Source: Candidatus Omnitrophota bacterium
Lineage (GTDB): Bacteria; Omnitrophota; Gorgyraeia; S143-82
Assembly (NCBI GenBank): GCA_027065215.1
Contig: JAMOOT010000156.1
Location: 1 to 10,444 of the forward strand
Direction: 5' to 3'
Length of the DNA: 10,444 nucleotides
In this document: positions 1 through 6,930 of the stretch, one piece after another
How the letters are laid out: each line of letters begins with the position of its first letter
Numbering within the stretch: the stretch's first letter is position 1
Notes under the pieces: generated by a model
Database searches by the model: none
Told to the model about the DNA's origin: nothing
What the model saw: the letters and a program-made list of their open reading frames with translations, nothing else
Translations under genes and position numbers: made by a program

Positions 1-99
1 AAGTATGAGGGGCAAGGACGAGAGATATATTTGGTGGGGATAAATATAGATAGTGAGGGAAGGCAAGTTGGGGAGATGGAGATAAGGCGGATTCAATAG
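1..99 (+). CDS. 3' end of an AAA-ATPase-like / PD-(D/E)XK nuclease-domain protein (partial)
   Basis: Frame 1 is open from the left edge to a TAG at 97-99, giving 32 residues. The tail has the pattern YEGQGREIYLVGIN, then D-S-E-x-R and a short charged end. This resembles the last beta-strands of the PD-(D/E)XK-like domain that closes many AAA-ATPase-like proteins common in Bacteroidetes, Clostridia and candidate phyla, in which 'G-K-x-Y-x-I-G-I-x-F-D-x-x-x-R-N-I' is typical. Those proteins are usually about 500-600 residues with an N-terminal Walker ATPase, so only a small part is present. The family call rests on recalled similarity of one short tail; the reading frame itself is reasonably convincing because its composition is protein-like and it ends just before a non-coding gap. 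Confidence 0.45.
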   Translation, partial: KYEGQGREIYLVGINIDSEGRQVGEMEIRRIQ

Positions 100-288
100 G
101 TTGGGTGTTAAAATGGAGACTTGTTCAACAATGGTTTACTCATCGGAAGGTGGTACAAGTGGAATTAAAAACTAAAAAGTAAGATTTTAGATTTGAGGTT
201 TGGGTTTTTTAGATTTAGTTAGATGTGCTTTTGAGTGCTTAAGGGTTGTGGGTATTTGCAAATCTTGGTTGAGCGAAAAACAGGTATT
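100..288. other. Intergenic stretch before the thiamine operon
   Basis: These 189 bases are AT-rich and hold no convincing gene. Visible details are an 11-base palindrome TTGTTCAACAA at 121-131, a direct repeat TTTTAGATTT at 185-194 and 207-216, and a weak inverted repeat CTAAAA/TTTTAG near 172-190. The promoter of the downstream operon must lie here or further upstream, but no -35/-10 pair stands out. I looked for the conserved parts of a TPP riboswitch (CTGAGA and the ACCTGA...GGATAATGCCAGCGTAGG region) and found neither. Confidence 0.5.
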
Positions 289-1338
289 ATGGCCAGGGCT
301 GATTTGTTGAGGATTATAGATGCCAATCTAAATCGAGCAGGTGAAGGTCTGCGGGTTATAGAGGATTTTCTGCGTTTTCGGGGATGGGCAGACTTGTCTG
401 CTCGGACAAGAGGATTTCGACATAATGTAGGCCGCTGGAGAAAGGAGGTAGGGATAGAGTCGTTTGGGTTTCGATTGCTGGAAAATGATCCGGGAAAAGA
501 TAATTCTCATTCCTATTATGATAATGATGTGGATTTATTGTTGGCAAACTTGTCTCGGATAAAGGAGTCTTTACGAGTTTTGGAGGAGAGTTTTAGGGCA
601 ATGGAAAGGTTAGATCTCTCGCTTGAGGTGCAGGAGGTGAGGTTTGGGGTTTATGAATTAGAGATAAGATTGATTGGGAGGAAAGATATCTTAACTGGTA
701 AGGGGAATCTTTATCTTATATTTGATTTGGATTTGATAAGAAGTGCTTATCCAAAGAGGGATGGTGTGGATTCTTGGATTATCTTGGCACAGGAGTTTTT
801 TGAGTCAGGGGTGGATATCCTTCAGGTAAGGTTTTCGTGTAATGTGAGTGATAGGGATGTTTTGGGTTTGATTAATGGGATAAGGAAAATATTGCCTAAG
901 GATAAGGCCTTATTTGTTAATAACCGGCCGGATTTGGCGTATTTGACGGGGGTGAATCTTCATGTGGGGCAGGGAGATGTGCCTCCGATGGATGCCAGAA
1001 GGATTCTGGGTTGGTTTTCTATATTAGGGCAGTCCTGTCATAGTTCGGAGGAGATAGAGCGGGCATTGAATGACGATGCGGTGGATTATTTTACAATTGG
1101 GCCAATATTCCCTACGCAGACTAAACCCGAATATGCTTCAGTGGGTACAGAATTATTGGAGCAGTATTGGAGGGTGAAGAAACCGTTTGTAATTATTGGT
1201 GGTTTATCTGCCGAAAACGTTAAGGATCTGGTAAAATATAGGCCTTGGGCAGTTGCGGTTTGCCGAGATGTTTTGCTAAGCCGTGATCCGAAAAGAAGAA
1301 TTAGGGAATATAAGGATGTGTTGGGTGAAATTGTTTAA
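289..1338 (+). CDS. thiE: Bifunctional HMP-P kinase (ThiD2)-thiamine phosphate synthase (ThiE) fusion
   Basis: Makes thiamine phosphate in the cytosol: the N-terminal ThiD2 domain should phosphorylate HMP-P to HMP-PP, and the ThiE barrel joins HMP-PP to thiazole phosphate. Using ATG 289 (349 aa), the ThiD2 signature IDANLNRAGEGLRVIED is at residues 10-26 and its second helix motif ANLSRIKESLRVLEES at 86-101. The ThiE part (about 140-345) shows LQVR (178-181), NNRPDLA (211-217), HVGQGD (225-230), SCHSSEE (249-255), GPIFPTQTK (271-279) and IGGLSAEN (303-310). Two positions differ from the usual ThiE pattern: the Lys normally two residues after the Arg of Q-x-R is Ser183, and the usual Asp of 'NDR' is Asn212. 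An in-frame GTG at 235 would add 18 residues unlike the family, so ATG 289 is preferred, although its Shine-Dalgarno (CAGG) is weak. ThiC follows after 18 bases. Confidence 0.9.
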   Translation: MARADLLRIIDANLNRAGEGLRVIEDFLRFRGWADLSARTRGFRHNVGRWRKEVGIESFGFRLLENDPGKDNSHSYYDNDVDLLLANLSRIKESLRVLEESFRAMERLDLSLEVQEVRFGVYELEIRLIGRKDILTGKGNLYLIFDLDLIRSAYPKRDGVDSWIILAQEFFESGVDILQVRFSCNVSDRDVLGLINGIRKILPKDKALFVNNRPDLAYLTGVNLHVGQGDVPPMDARRILGWFSILGQSCHSSEEIERALNDDAVDYFTIGPIFPTQTKPEYASVGTELLEQYWRVKKPFVIIGGLSAENVKDLVKYRPWAVAVCRDVLLSRDPKRRIREYKDVLGEIV

Positions 1339-1356
1339 TAGTGGTAGTGGTGGATT

Positions 1357-2646
1357 ATGACTCAATTGGAATTGGCAAGGAATGGAATAATAACTGATGA
1401 AATGAGGGTTTGCGCCCAGAGAGAAGGGGTCTTGCCTGATAAGGTTATGGAAGAAGTCGCTCTTGGTCGGGCTGTTATCCCTAAGAATAGGTTGCGCCCA
1501 CTTGAAAGGCCGTGTGTGATTGGCAAGGCGTTTTCGGTTAAGATAAACGCTAATGTGGGGACTTCTCCTGACAGTTGTTCGCTGGAATCTGAGCGTGAGA
1601 AGATTGAGACCGCTATTTTGTCTGGGGCGGATTGTGTTATGGATTTGAGTATAGCGGGCAATCTTAAAAAAATACGTAGGGCGTTGCTTGAAGTGGCGAC
1701 GGTTCCCTTTGGGACAGTTCCTATTTATGAAGTAACTTATAATTTAGTTAGGGATGGCAGAGATGTTGAGTCAATGACTATCGATGATGTCTTGGCGGTG
1801 TTGGAGGGGCAGGCTAAGGATGGGGTGGATTTTTTTACTATTCATGCGGGACTTACTAAGCGGGCTGTAGAGCGTTATGTGGATAAACGGGTTATGAAGG
1901 TGGTTAGCCGAGGTGGTTCCATATTAACGGAATGGATTGTTAAAAATAATAAGGAAAATCTTTTATATGAGTACTTTGATGATATCTTGGCCTTAATGAA
2001 GGAATATGATGTGACTATTTCTCTGGGCGATGGACTTAGGCCGGGTGCAATTGCTGATGCCACTGACCGTGCTCAGATAGAGGAACTTACGGTGTTGGGT
2101 GAATTGGCGGATAGAGCAAGGTCTTTTGGTGTGCAGGTTATGATTGAGGGGCCGGGGCATGTGCCTCTTAATCAGATTCAGATGAATATGGAACTTGAAG
2201 CCAATCTTTGTGGAGATGCTCCGTTTTATGTGTTGGGGCCATTACCTACAGATGTGGCAGTTGGCTTTGACCATATCTCTGGGGCAATTGGTGGGGCTAT
2301 TGCTGGTTGGTTTGGTGCTTCTATGTTGTGTTATGTTACTCCTGCAGAGCATATATCTCATCCGGATAAAAATGACGTGTTTTTGGGGGTTATTGGAGCA
2401 AAGATTGCGGCCCATTCTGCGGATTTGGCACGTGGTAATAGGCAAGCCTGGGAATGGGATAATGCAATCTCTTTGGCAAGGTTTAATCAAGACTGGGATG
2501 GTCAGATAAGGTTGGCTATTCATCCTCCTACCGCAAAGCGGTTACGCGATAGGATGGATTTGAAAGATAAGAGCGCTTGCAGTATGTGTGGTGAGTTTTG
2601 CGCTATAAAAAGGGTAAAAAATGCTAAGGAGGCTGATAAAATATGA
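1357..2646 (+). CDS. thiC: Phosphomethylpyrimidine synthase ThiC (compact form)
   Basis: Radical-SAM enzyme that rearranges aminoimidazole ribotide to HMP-phosphate, the pyrimidine half of thiamine. Its product feeds the ThiD2-ThiE protein encoded just upstream. The 429 residues match the shorter ThiC type that lacks the long N-terminal extension of the E. coli enzyme. Visible motifs are INANVGTS (63-70), FGTVPIYE (118-125), IHAG (162-165), SLGDGLRPG (222-230), EGPGHVP (264-270), GFDHI (303-307) and GWFGASMLCYVTPAEH (317-332); His268 and His306 are candidate metal ligands. The C-terminal cluster motif is CSMCGEFC (408-415), CX2CX3C, one residue tighter than the CX2CX4C of E. coli-type ThiC. 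MDLSIAGN (95-102) departs from the usual MDLSTGGD. The stop overlaps the next start (ATGA), implying translational coupling. A benzimidazole-synthase (BzaF) paralogue is the main alternative; the thiamine neighbour argues against it. Confidence 0.9.
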   Translation: MTQLELARNGIITDEMRVCAQREGVLPDKVMEEVALGRAVIPKNRLRPLERPCVIGKAFSVKINANVGTSPDSCSLESEREKIETAILSGADCVMDLSIAGNLKKIRRALLEVATVPFGTVPIYEVTYNLVRDGRDVESMTIDDVLAVLEGQAKDGVDFFTIHAGLTKRAVERYVDKRVMKVVSRGGSILTEWIVKNNKENLLYEYFDDILALMKEYDVTISLGDGLRPGAIADATDRAQIEELTVLGELADRARSFGVQVMIEGPGHVPLNQIQMNMELEANLCGDAPFYVLGPLPTDVAVGFDHISGAIGGAIAGWFGASMLCYVTPAEHISHPDKNDVFLGVIGAKIAAHSADLARGNRQAWEWDNAISLARFNQDWDGQIRLAIHPPTAKRLRDRMDLKDKSACSMCGEFCAIKRVKNAKEADKI

Positions 2647-3179
2647 AGAAAAGGAGATGTTCTCATAGACGTGTGATTGGTCGGGCAGTGCAATATCAAA
2701 TTCTCCCTTCTGGTGTTCCTCAGGTGTGTCAAAGGTGTGGTAAGGTCTTTGTTTTGGAATTGCCCAAAGCGATAAAGGGGCCCAGTGGTGATGCTATATA
2801 TCTGTGTCCGGATTGTCTAAGCGGGCTTAGATGTGATGGATGTGGCCGAGAGTTTGAGTTAAAAGATGGATTTGTGGGGGAGTGTCTTACTTGTTCTTCG
2901 GTGGTTTTCTTCTGTCAGAGGTGTGCGAAGAAGAAGTTGTATATAAATCTTAGTGCTTCGCCTGATCCAGAGGAGGTGGTTAGGAAATTATATGCGATTG
3001 TTGAGGAGTTGATGGATATAGGCCGGAGTAAGAGGAATAAGTGGAATTTTTTGAATCTGTTTCGTAAGAAAAAGAAGGGTAGTTCTAAACCTCCATTTCC
3101 ACTGATTATGAATATCAATATGTATTTTAATGATGATACGGTTGACTTTTACGAAGAAGGGTTTGAGGAGGAAGAATAG
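2643..3179 (+). CDS. Cys-rich zinc-ribbon-like protein of unknown function
   Basis: I do not recognise this 178-residue protein. It has five CxxC knuckles: Cys29/32, 55/58, 64/67, 81/84 and 91/94, plus a lone Cys6, all within the first 95 residues. This suggests two or more zinc ribbons, with an odd pair or Cys6 left over. The middle part (about 108-128) looks helical. A strongly basic stretch follows (RSKRNKWNF and RKKKKG, residues 128-146), and the protein ends in an acidic tail (YEEGFEEEE). No signal peptide or membrane segment is seen. A nucleic-acid- or protein-binding role would suit the ribbons and basic patch, but this is inference. The start is well supported: AAGGAGG at 2626-2632 lies ten bases upstream, and the ATG overlaps the thiC stop by four bases. 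The gene sits between thiC and tatD, which does not indicate a function. Confidence 0.8.
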   Translation: MKKRRCSHRRVIGRAVQYQILPSGVPQVCQRCGKVFVLELPKAIKGPSGDAIYLCPDCLSGLRCDGCGREFELKDGFVGECLTCSSVVFFCQRCAKKKLYINLSASPDPEEVVRKLYAIVEELMDIGRSKRNKWNFLNLFRKKKKGSSKPPFPLIMNINMYFNDDTVDFYEEGFEEEE

Positions 3180-3184
3180 GCCAT

Positions 3185-3964
3185 ATGCAATTGGTGGATA
3201 CCCACTGTCATTTGACTTTCCCTCAGTATGATCAGGACCGTGATGAGGTAATTGAGGCGGTTTTTTCTTCTGGGATTGTATGGGTTCTAAATGCCTGTTC
3301 TCATATCTCTGATCTGCCAAAGATGAAAGATTTGAGGGATAAGTATCCAGATAAGGTGTTTCTCTCTATTGGGATCCATCCTCATTATGCATCTCAAGTT
3401 GGTGCGGTAGAATTTTCCCAAGTAGAAAAGGAATTGGATGAAGGAGGATTCGTTGCGATTGGTGAAGTAGGAATAGATTTGTTTCGTAATGAGGCAAGAT
3501 TAGAGGATCAAATAAACTTGTTAGTTTGGTTTATAAAGGTGGCTAAAGATAGAGGATTACCGTTGATATTTCATTGTCGGGATGCTGAAAAGGAGTTGCT
3601 GTCGGTATTGGATGATTTGGATGTGAAGGGTGGGTTTGTGGTGCATTGTTTCTCTGGTGGAGTGGGGTTCGCTAAGGATGTACTGGATAGAGGAGGTATG
3701 CTTTCTTTTACTGCTAATTGTACTTATAAGAAGTCAGAACCTATAAGAGAGGCTATTAAGTTTGTTCCTCTGGATCGAATTATGTTAGAGACAGATTCTC
3801 CTTATTTGCCTCCTCAGTCCCAGAGGGGAAAGAGGAATGACCCAAGGGCGGTGATTGAGGTGGCAAAGATGGTGGCTGAGTTGAAGTCTATGCAATTAGA
3901 GAAGGTGGCAGAAATTACAACCGGAAATGCAGAGAGATTTTTTAGGGGGGAAGATGGATGTTAA
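3185..3964 (+). CDS. tatD: TatD-family metal-dependent hydrolase (DNase)
   Basis: A 259-residue TIM-barrel amidohydrolase of the TatD/YcfH type. Characterised members are cytosolic Mg/Mn-dependent 3'-5' deoxyribonucleases; the cellular role of many is unclear. All signature blocks are present: VDTHCHL (4-10, metal ligands His7 and His9), IGIHPH (62-67), AIGEVGID (91-98, bridging Glu94), FHCRD (129-133, His130), VHCFSGG (153-159, His154) and LETDSPYLPP (201-210, Asp204), followed by RGKRNDP (214-220). The usual 'GLDYY' after the Glu block is GIDLF here. Length is normal for the family. A GAGGAGG at 3165-3171 inside the end of the preceding gene serves as ribosome binding site, and the gap to that gene is five bases. 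Its last 11 bases overlap the start of the gspE-like gene. Confidence 0.92.
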   Translation: MQLVDTHCHLTFPQYDQDRDEVIEAVFSSGIVWVLNACSHISDLPKMKDLRDKYPDKVFLSIGIHPHYASQVGAVEFSQVEKELDEGGFVAIGEVGIDLFRNEARLEDQINLLVWFIKVAKDRGLPLIFHCRDAEKELLSVLDDLDVKGGFVVHCFSGGVGFAKDVLDRGGMLSFTANCTYKKSEPIREAIKFVPLDRIMLETDSPYLPPQSQRGKRNDPRAVIEVAKMVAELKSMQLEKVAEITTGNAERFFRGEDGC

Positions 3965-5648
3965 TCGGCTTAAAGATAAGATAAAGTATACCTTTGATTC
4001 TTTTGGAATGCTACCTGAATCGATGTGGGATGTTATCCTTGATGAGATGTCAAAGAGCGGGAAATCACCGGTGGAGTTCTTGTTGGATCGTGGCATAATC
4101 CTTGATCCGAAAACCGGAATAAAGATGGCCGATCAGTGGAATATCACCTATCAAGAACTAAGTAAGGATGATATAGATTTCACAGTGAAGGGTAGATTCC
4201 CTATGGATATAGTGAAAAACTGGGGGGTTGTTCCGGTTGGGATAAGAGGAGATAAATTTTTGTTGGCCTTTTCTGATCCGTTATTGGTCTTGGGTGTAAA
4301 TAGGATAGAGCAGGAATTGGGGATGGGGGTAGATTTGATCTTTGTCCCAGAAGAGAATTTGAAGAGATTGATAGATGAATTGTATCCGGTCACAGAAAGA
4401 CCATCGTTCCAACGCGATCGAAAAGAAATTAACTTGGGTGAGAATGGGTTGGATAAAGATTTTGGCCTGGGTGCTGATGCAATTGAAACTGTAGAGGAAG
4501 CAGATGCTCCGATTATTACCTTGATAGGGGAAATAATTGCCAGTGCCTACAAGTGGCGAGCAAGCGATATTCATATAGAGCCATTTGCGGAATTTACTCG
4601 TATAAGATATAGGATTGATGGTATTTTGCATGAAATTGACCGAATAAGTGCGGAAATACATGCCAGTATGGTTACGCGAATAAAGATTATGGCAAATATG
4701 GATATTGCTGAGAAACGATTACCTCAGGATGGCCGTATATTGTTTGAGAAAAATGGAGTGCAATTGGATCTAAGGGTCTCGACGTTGAGTACGAATTATG
4801 GTGAGACGGTGGTGATAAGGATATTGGACAAATCGCGAGGATTGATGTCGTTGACTGAATTAGGGATGAATGAAAGCACTTTATTGGAATTGAGGAAATT
4901 GATTAATTTGCCTTATGGTATGATATTGGTAACTGGGCCTACAGGAAGCGGTAAATCTACAACATTATATTCTGCCCTATCAGAAATAGACCATAGTCTG
5001 CGAAAGGTTATTACTGTAGAGGACCCTGTCGAGTATCAGATTCCGGGAGTAAATCAGGTGCAGGTCCGTCCGGTTGTAGGGCTTACTTTTGCTTCAGCAT
5101 TGCGTTCTATTTTGCGTCAGGCCCCAGATGTGATATTGGTAGGGGAGATACGGGATAAAGAGACTGCTCAGATAGCCGTCCAAGCAGCCTTAACTGGGCA
5201 CTTGGTCCTTTCTACCTTGCATACCAATGATGCACCTTCAGCAATTACTCGGTTGGTAGATATGGATATCCCTCCTTATCTGGTTGCCTCTTGTATTGCT
5301 GGGGTCCTTGCCCAAAGGTTGGTCAGAAGGTTATGCCCGAATTGTCGAGAACAAGCGGGAATAGGACAGGAAGAAATGAGTTTTTTGCGCGGTGATAGAG
5401 TGAAATCTATGTATAGACCGGTTGGATGTGAAAAATGCCGGATGACGGGGTATAAGGGAAGGATTGGGTTGTTTGAGTTAATGTCTGTGACTTCTGAATT
5501 GCGTGATAGTATTTCTCGAGGTGATTCGGCTGAGGAGTTGCGATTCATCGCTGAAAAGTCGGGAATGCTGTCTTTGCGGGAAGATGGATTGCGTAAGGTG
5601 GAAGAAGGCCTTACTACTATAAGTGAAGTAATGCGGGTGGTTAAGTGA
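3954..5648 (+). CDS. gspE: GspE/PilB-type secretion or pilus assembly ATPase
   Basis: Hexameric cytoplasmic ATPase that powers pilin/pseudopilin assembly in type IV pilus or type II secretion machines. From ATG 3954 it has 564 residues. An MshEN/GspE N-terminal domain (about 40-145, with PMDIVKNWGVVPVG) is followed by the catalytic core: ASDIHIEPF (203-211), Walker A GPTGSGKST (328-336), Asp box VITVEDPVEYQ (352-362), Walker B VILVGEIRD (393-401), His box LTGHLVLSTLHTND (413-426) and a zinc tetracysteine Cys461/464 and 492/495. It therefore appears fully active. The start is chosen because AGGGGGG (3944-3950) lies just upstream; an in-frame ATG at 3927 would add nine residues. PilB and GspE cannot be separated without the partner genes: no PilC/GspF or pilin gene is in the window, so this ATPase stands apart from its machine, between a DNase and an RNA methyltransferase. 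Confidence 0.93.
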   Translation: MDVNRLKDKIKYTFDSFGMLPESMWDVILDEMSKSGKSPVEFLLDRGIILDPKTGIKMADQWNITYQELSKDDIDFTVKGRFPMDIVKNWGVVPVGIRGDKFLLAFSDPLLVLGVNRIEQELGMGVDLIFVPEENLKRLIDELYPVTERPSFQRDRKEINLGENGLDKDFGLGADAIETVEEADAPIITLIGEIIASAYKWRASDIHIEPFAEFTRIRYRIDGILHEIDRISAEIHASMVTRIKIMANMDIAEKRLPQDGRILFEKNGVQLDLRVSTLSTNYGETVVIRILDKSRGLMSLTELGMNESTLLELRKLINLPYGMILVTGPTGSGKSTTLYSALSEIDHSLRKVITVEDPVEYQIPGVNQVQVRPVVGLTFASALRSILRQAPDVILVGEIRDKETAQIAVQAALTGHLVLSTLHTNDAPSAITRLVDMDIPPYLVASCIAGVLAQRLVRRLCPNCREQAGIGQEEMSFLRGDRVKSMYRPVGCEKCRMTGYKGRIGLFELMSVTSELRDSISRGDSAEELRFIAEKSGMLSLREDGLRKVEEGLTTISEVMRVVK

Positions 5649-5649
5649 T

Positions 5650-6930
5650 ATGACTGAGGATATAAAGGTGGTTGTAAAGGATGTTGTCTACCCCGGTAAG
5701 GCCCTGGCTAAACGGGAAAATGGAAAGACTATATTTGTTGATGAGGGCATAGATGGCGAAGAACTTTTGGTTAGAGTTGTGAGGGAACATAAAACCTACG
5801 ATGAAGCCACTCTTGTAAGGGTTTTATCTCCATCAGAGCATAGAATAGATCCAAGGTGTTCTCATTATCGTACCTGTTCGAGTTATCAAATTATAGATTA
5901 CGATTACCAGATACGGATAAAATTGCGACAGTTGGCAAATATGATGAAGGGAATTTATACCCAGAGGATTGATTCGGTGCTGCCGAATAATAAGTTTGAT
6001 TATCGCAATAAGGTTACGTTCCATCTGGATTGGGAAAATGAGGTTTTTGGGTATAGGGATTGGTTGGGGAATGTAATAGAAGTAGATTCGTGCCACTTGG
6101 TTATGCCGATTCTGAATCGAGTTTGGAGACGGATAAAGGATAGGTTGATAAAGGTAGGTCCGCAGCATAGGGTCGTGAGTGATATAACGTTACGGGCTAA
6201 TCGTTCGGGAGAAGTATTGGTTTTGTTGCATATTGATAATCCTAAAGAAGAAATATCGGAAGATTGGATTGAGTTGTCTTGTTGCGATAAGGCGGTGGTA
6301 GGCATTGTTAGGATTAAGGGAAAATCGGTTAAGGGTATTTGGGGGCAAGATTATCTGGAGGAAGTTTTGAATGGAAAAACCTATCGATTTCATAGTTCGG
6401 CCTTTTTCCAAGTGAACTATGAAATGGCCGAGAAGGCCCTTTCTTTATTAAAAAAGGAGGTTATTGAAGAGGATAGCCGTGTGGTTTTGGACCTTTTCTG
6501 CGGTGTGGGCCTGTTAGGCCTTTCGCTTTCAGATACTGTTCGTTGGGTTTATGGGGTTGAAAGTGATTCGGTTTGTGGGAAATCTTTGCCAATAAATGCA
6601 GACTATAGTGGATTTGGGAATTTTTCTTATAAGATAGCCTCTTCTTCCGATGTAGTATGGGAGGTTTTTGAAGATAATACATTGAAGAAAAAAATAGATT
6701 CTGTTATAGTTGATCCTCCTCGAAGAGGTCTATCAAAATCAGTAAGGGAATTCCTTCGCAAAAATTCTAAGATAAAGAAGGTTTTTTATTTATCATGCGA
6801 TCCAATGACCTTGCGTAGGGATTTACTTTATTTGAAGCCGGTTTATAAGGTAAAAAAGATGTATTTTCTGGATTTTTTTCCTCAAACGTATCATATAGAG
6901 ACTCTTACTGTACTTTTAAGGAGGAAGTGA
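5650..6930 (+). CDS. rlmD: TRAM-domain 23S rRNA (uracil-C5)-methyltransferase, RlmD/RumA family
   Basis: Transfers a methyl group from SAM to C5 of a uridine, most likely in 23S rRNA; rlmD is the nearest name, but RlmCD-like or TrmA-like targets are possible. The 426 residues start with a TRAM domain (about 4-60), followed by the Fe-S region, the central RNA-binding part and the Rossmann methyltransferase. Motifs are FFQVNYEMAEKAL (252-264), SAM loop LDLFCGVGLLGL (280-291), VDPPRRGL (354-361), catalytic-nucleophile motif LSCDPMTLRRDL (381-392, Cys383) and FPQTYHIET (410-418, general-base Glu417). The Fe-S motif is altered: Cys70 and Cys76 are present with the usual spacing and Cys148 fits the distal ligand, but the third ligand is Tyr79, in CSSY instead of CGGC. 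The gene follows the gspE-like gene by one base and touches neuB by one base. Confidence 0.9.
   Translation: MTEDIKVVVKDVVYPGKALAKRENGKTIFVDEGIDGEELLVRVVREHKTYDEATLVRVLSPSEHRIDPRCSHYRTCSSYQIIDYDYQIRIKLRQLANMMKGIYTQRIDSVLPNNKFDYRNKVTFHLDWENEVFGYRDWLGNVIEVDSCHLVMPILNRVWRRIKDRLIKVGPQHRVVSDITLRANRSGEVLVLLHIDNPKEEISEDWIELSCCDKAVVGIVRIKGKSVKGIWGQDYLEEVLNGKTYRFHSSAFFQVNYEMAEKALSLLKKEVIEEDSRVVLDLFCGVGLLGLSLSDTVRWVYGVESDSVCGKSLPINADYSGFGNFSYKIASSSDVVWEVFEDNTLKKKIDSVIVDPPRRGLSKSVREFLRKNSKIKKVFYLSCDPMTLRRDLLYLKPVYKVKKMYFLDFFPQTYHIETLTVLLRRK
6918..6924 (+). promoter_or_regulatory. Strong Shine-Dalgarno deciding the neuB start
   Basis: AAGGAGG lies inside the 3' end of the methyltransferase gene. It is five bases from the ATG at 6930 but only two from the in-frame GTG at 6927. 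The spacing favours the ATG, which shares one base with the upstream stop (TGATG). Confidence 0.8.

Noticed and set aside
105..182. 25-codon frame GTG 105 to TAA 182 with protein-like text (WRLVQQWFTHRKVV).
   Set aside because: Very short, no ribosome binding site, and no recognisable domain. It could be a gene remnant but nothing supports it.
235..288. Upstream GTG start for the ThiD2-ThiE gene.
   Set aside because: The added 18 residues precede the normal ThiD2 start and show no family similarity; ATG 289 fits the expected N-terminus.
2195..2509. Plus-strand 104-codon frame inside thiC.
   Set aside because: It lies wholly inside a strongly conserved thiC region in another frame, with hydrophobic text produced by the shifted reading.
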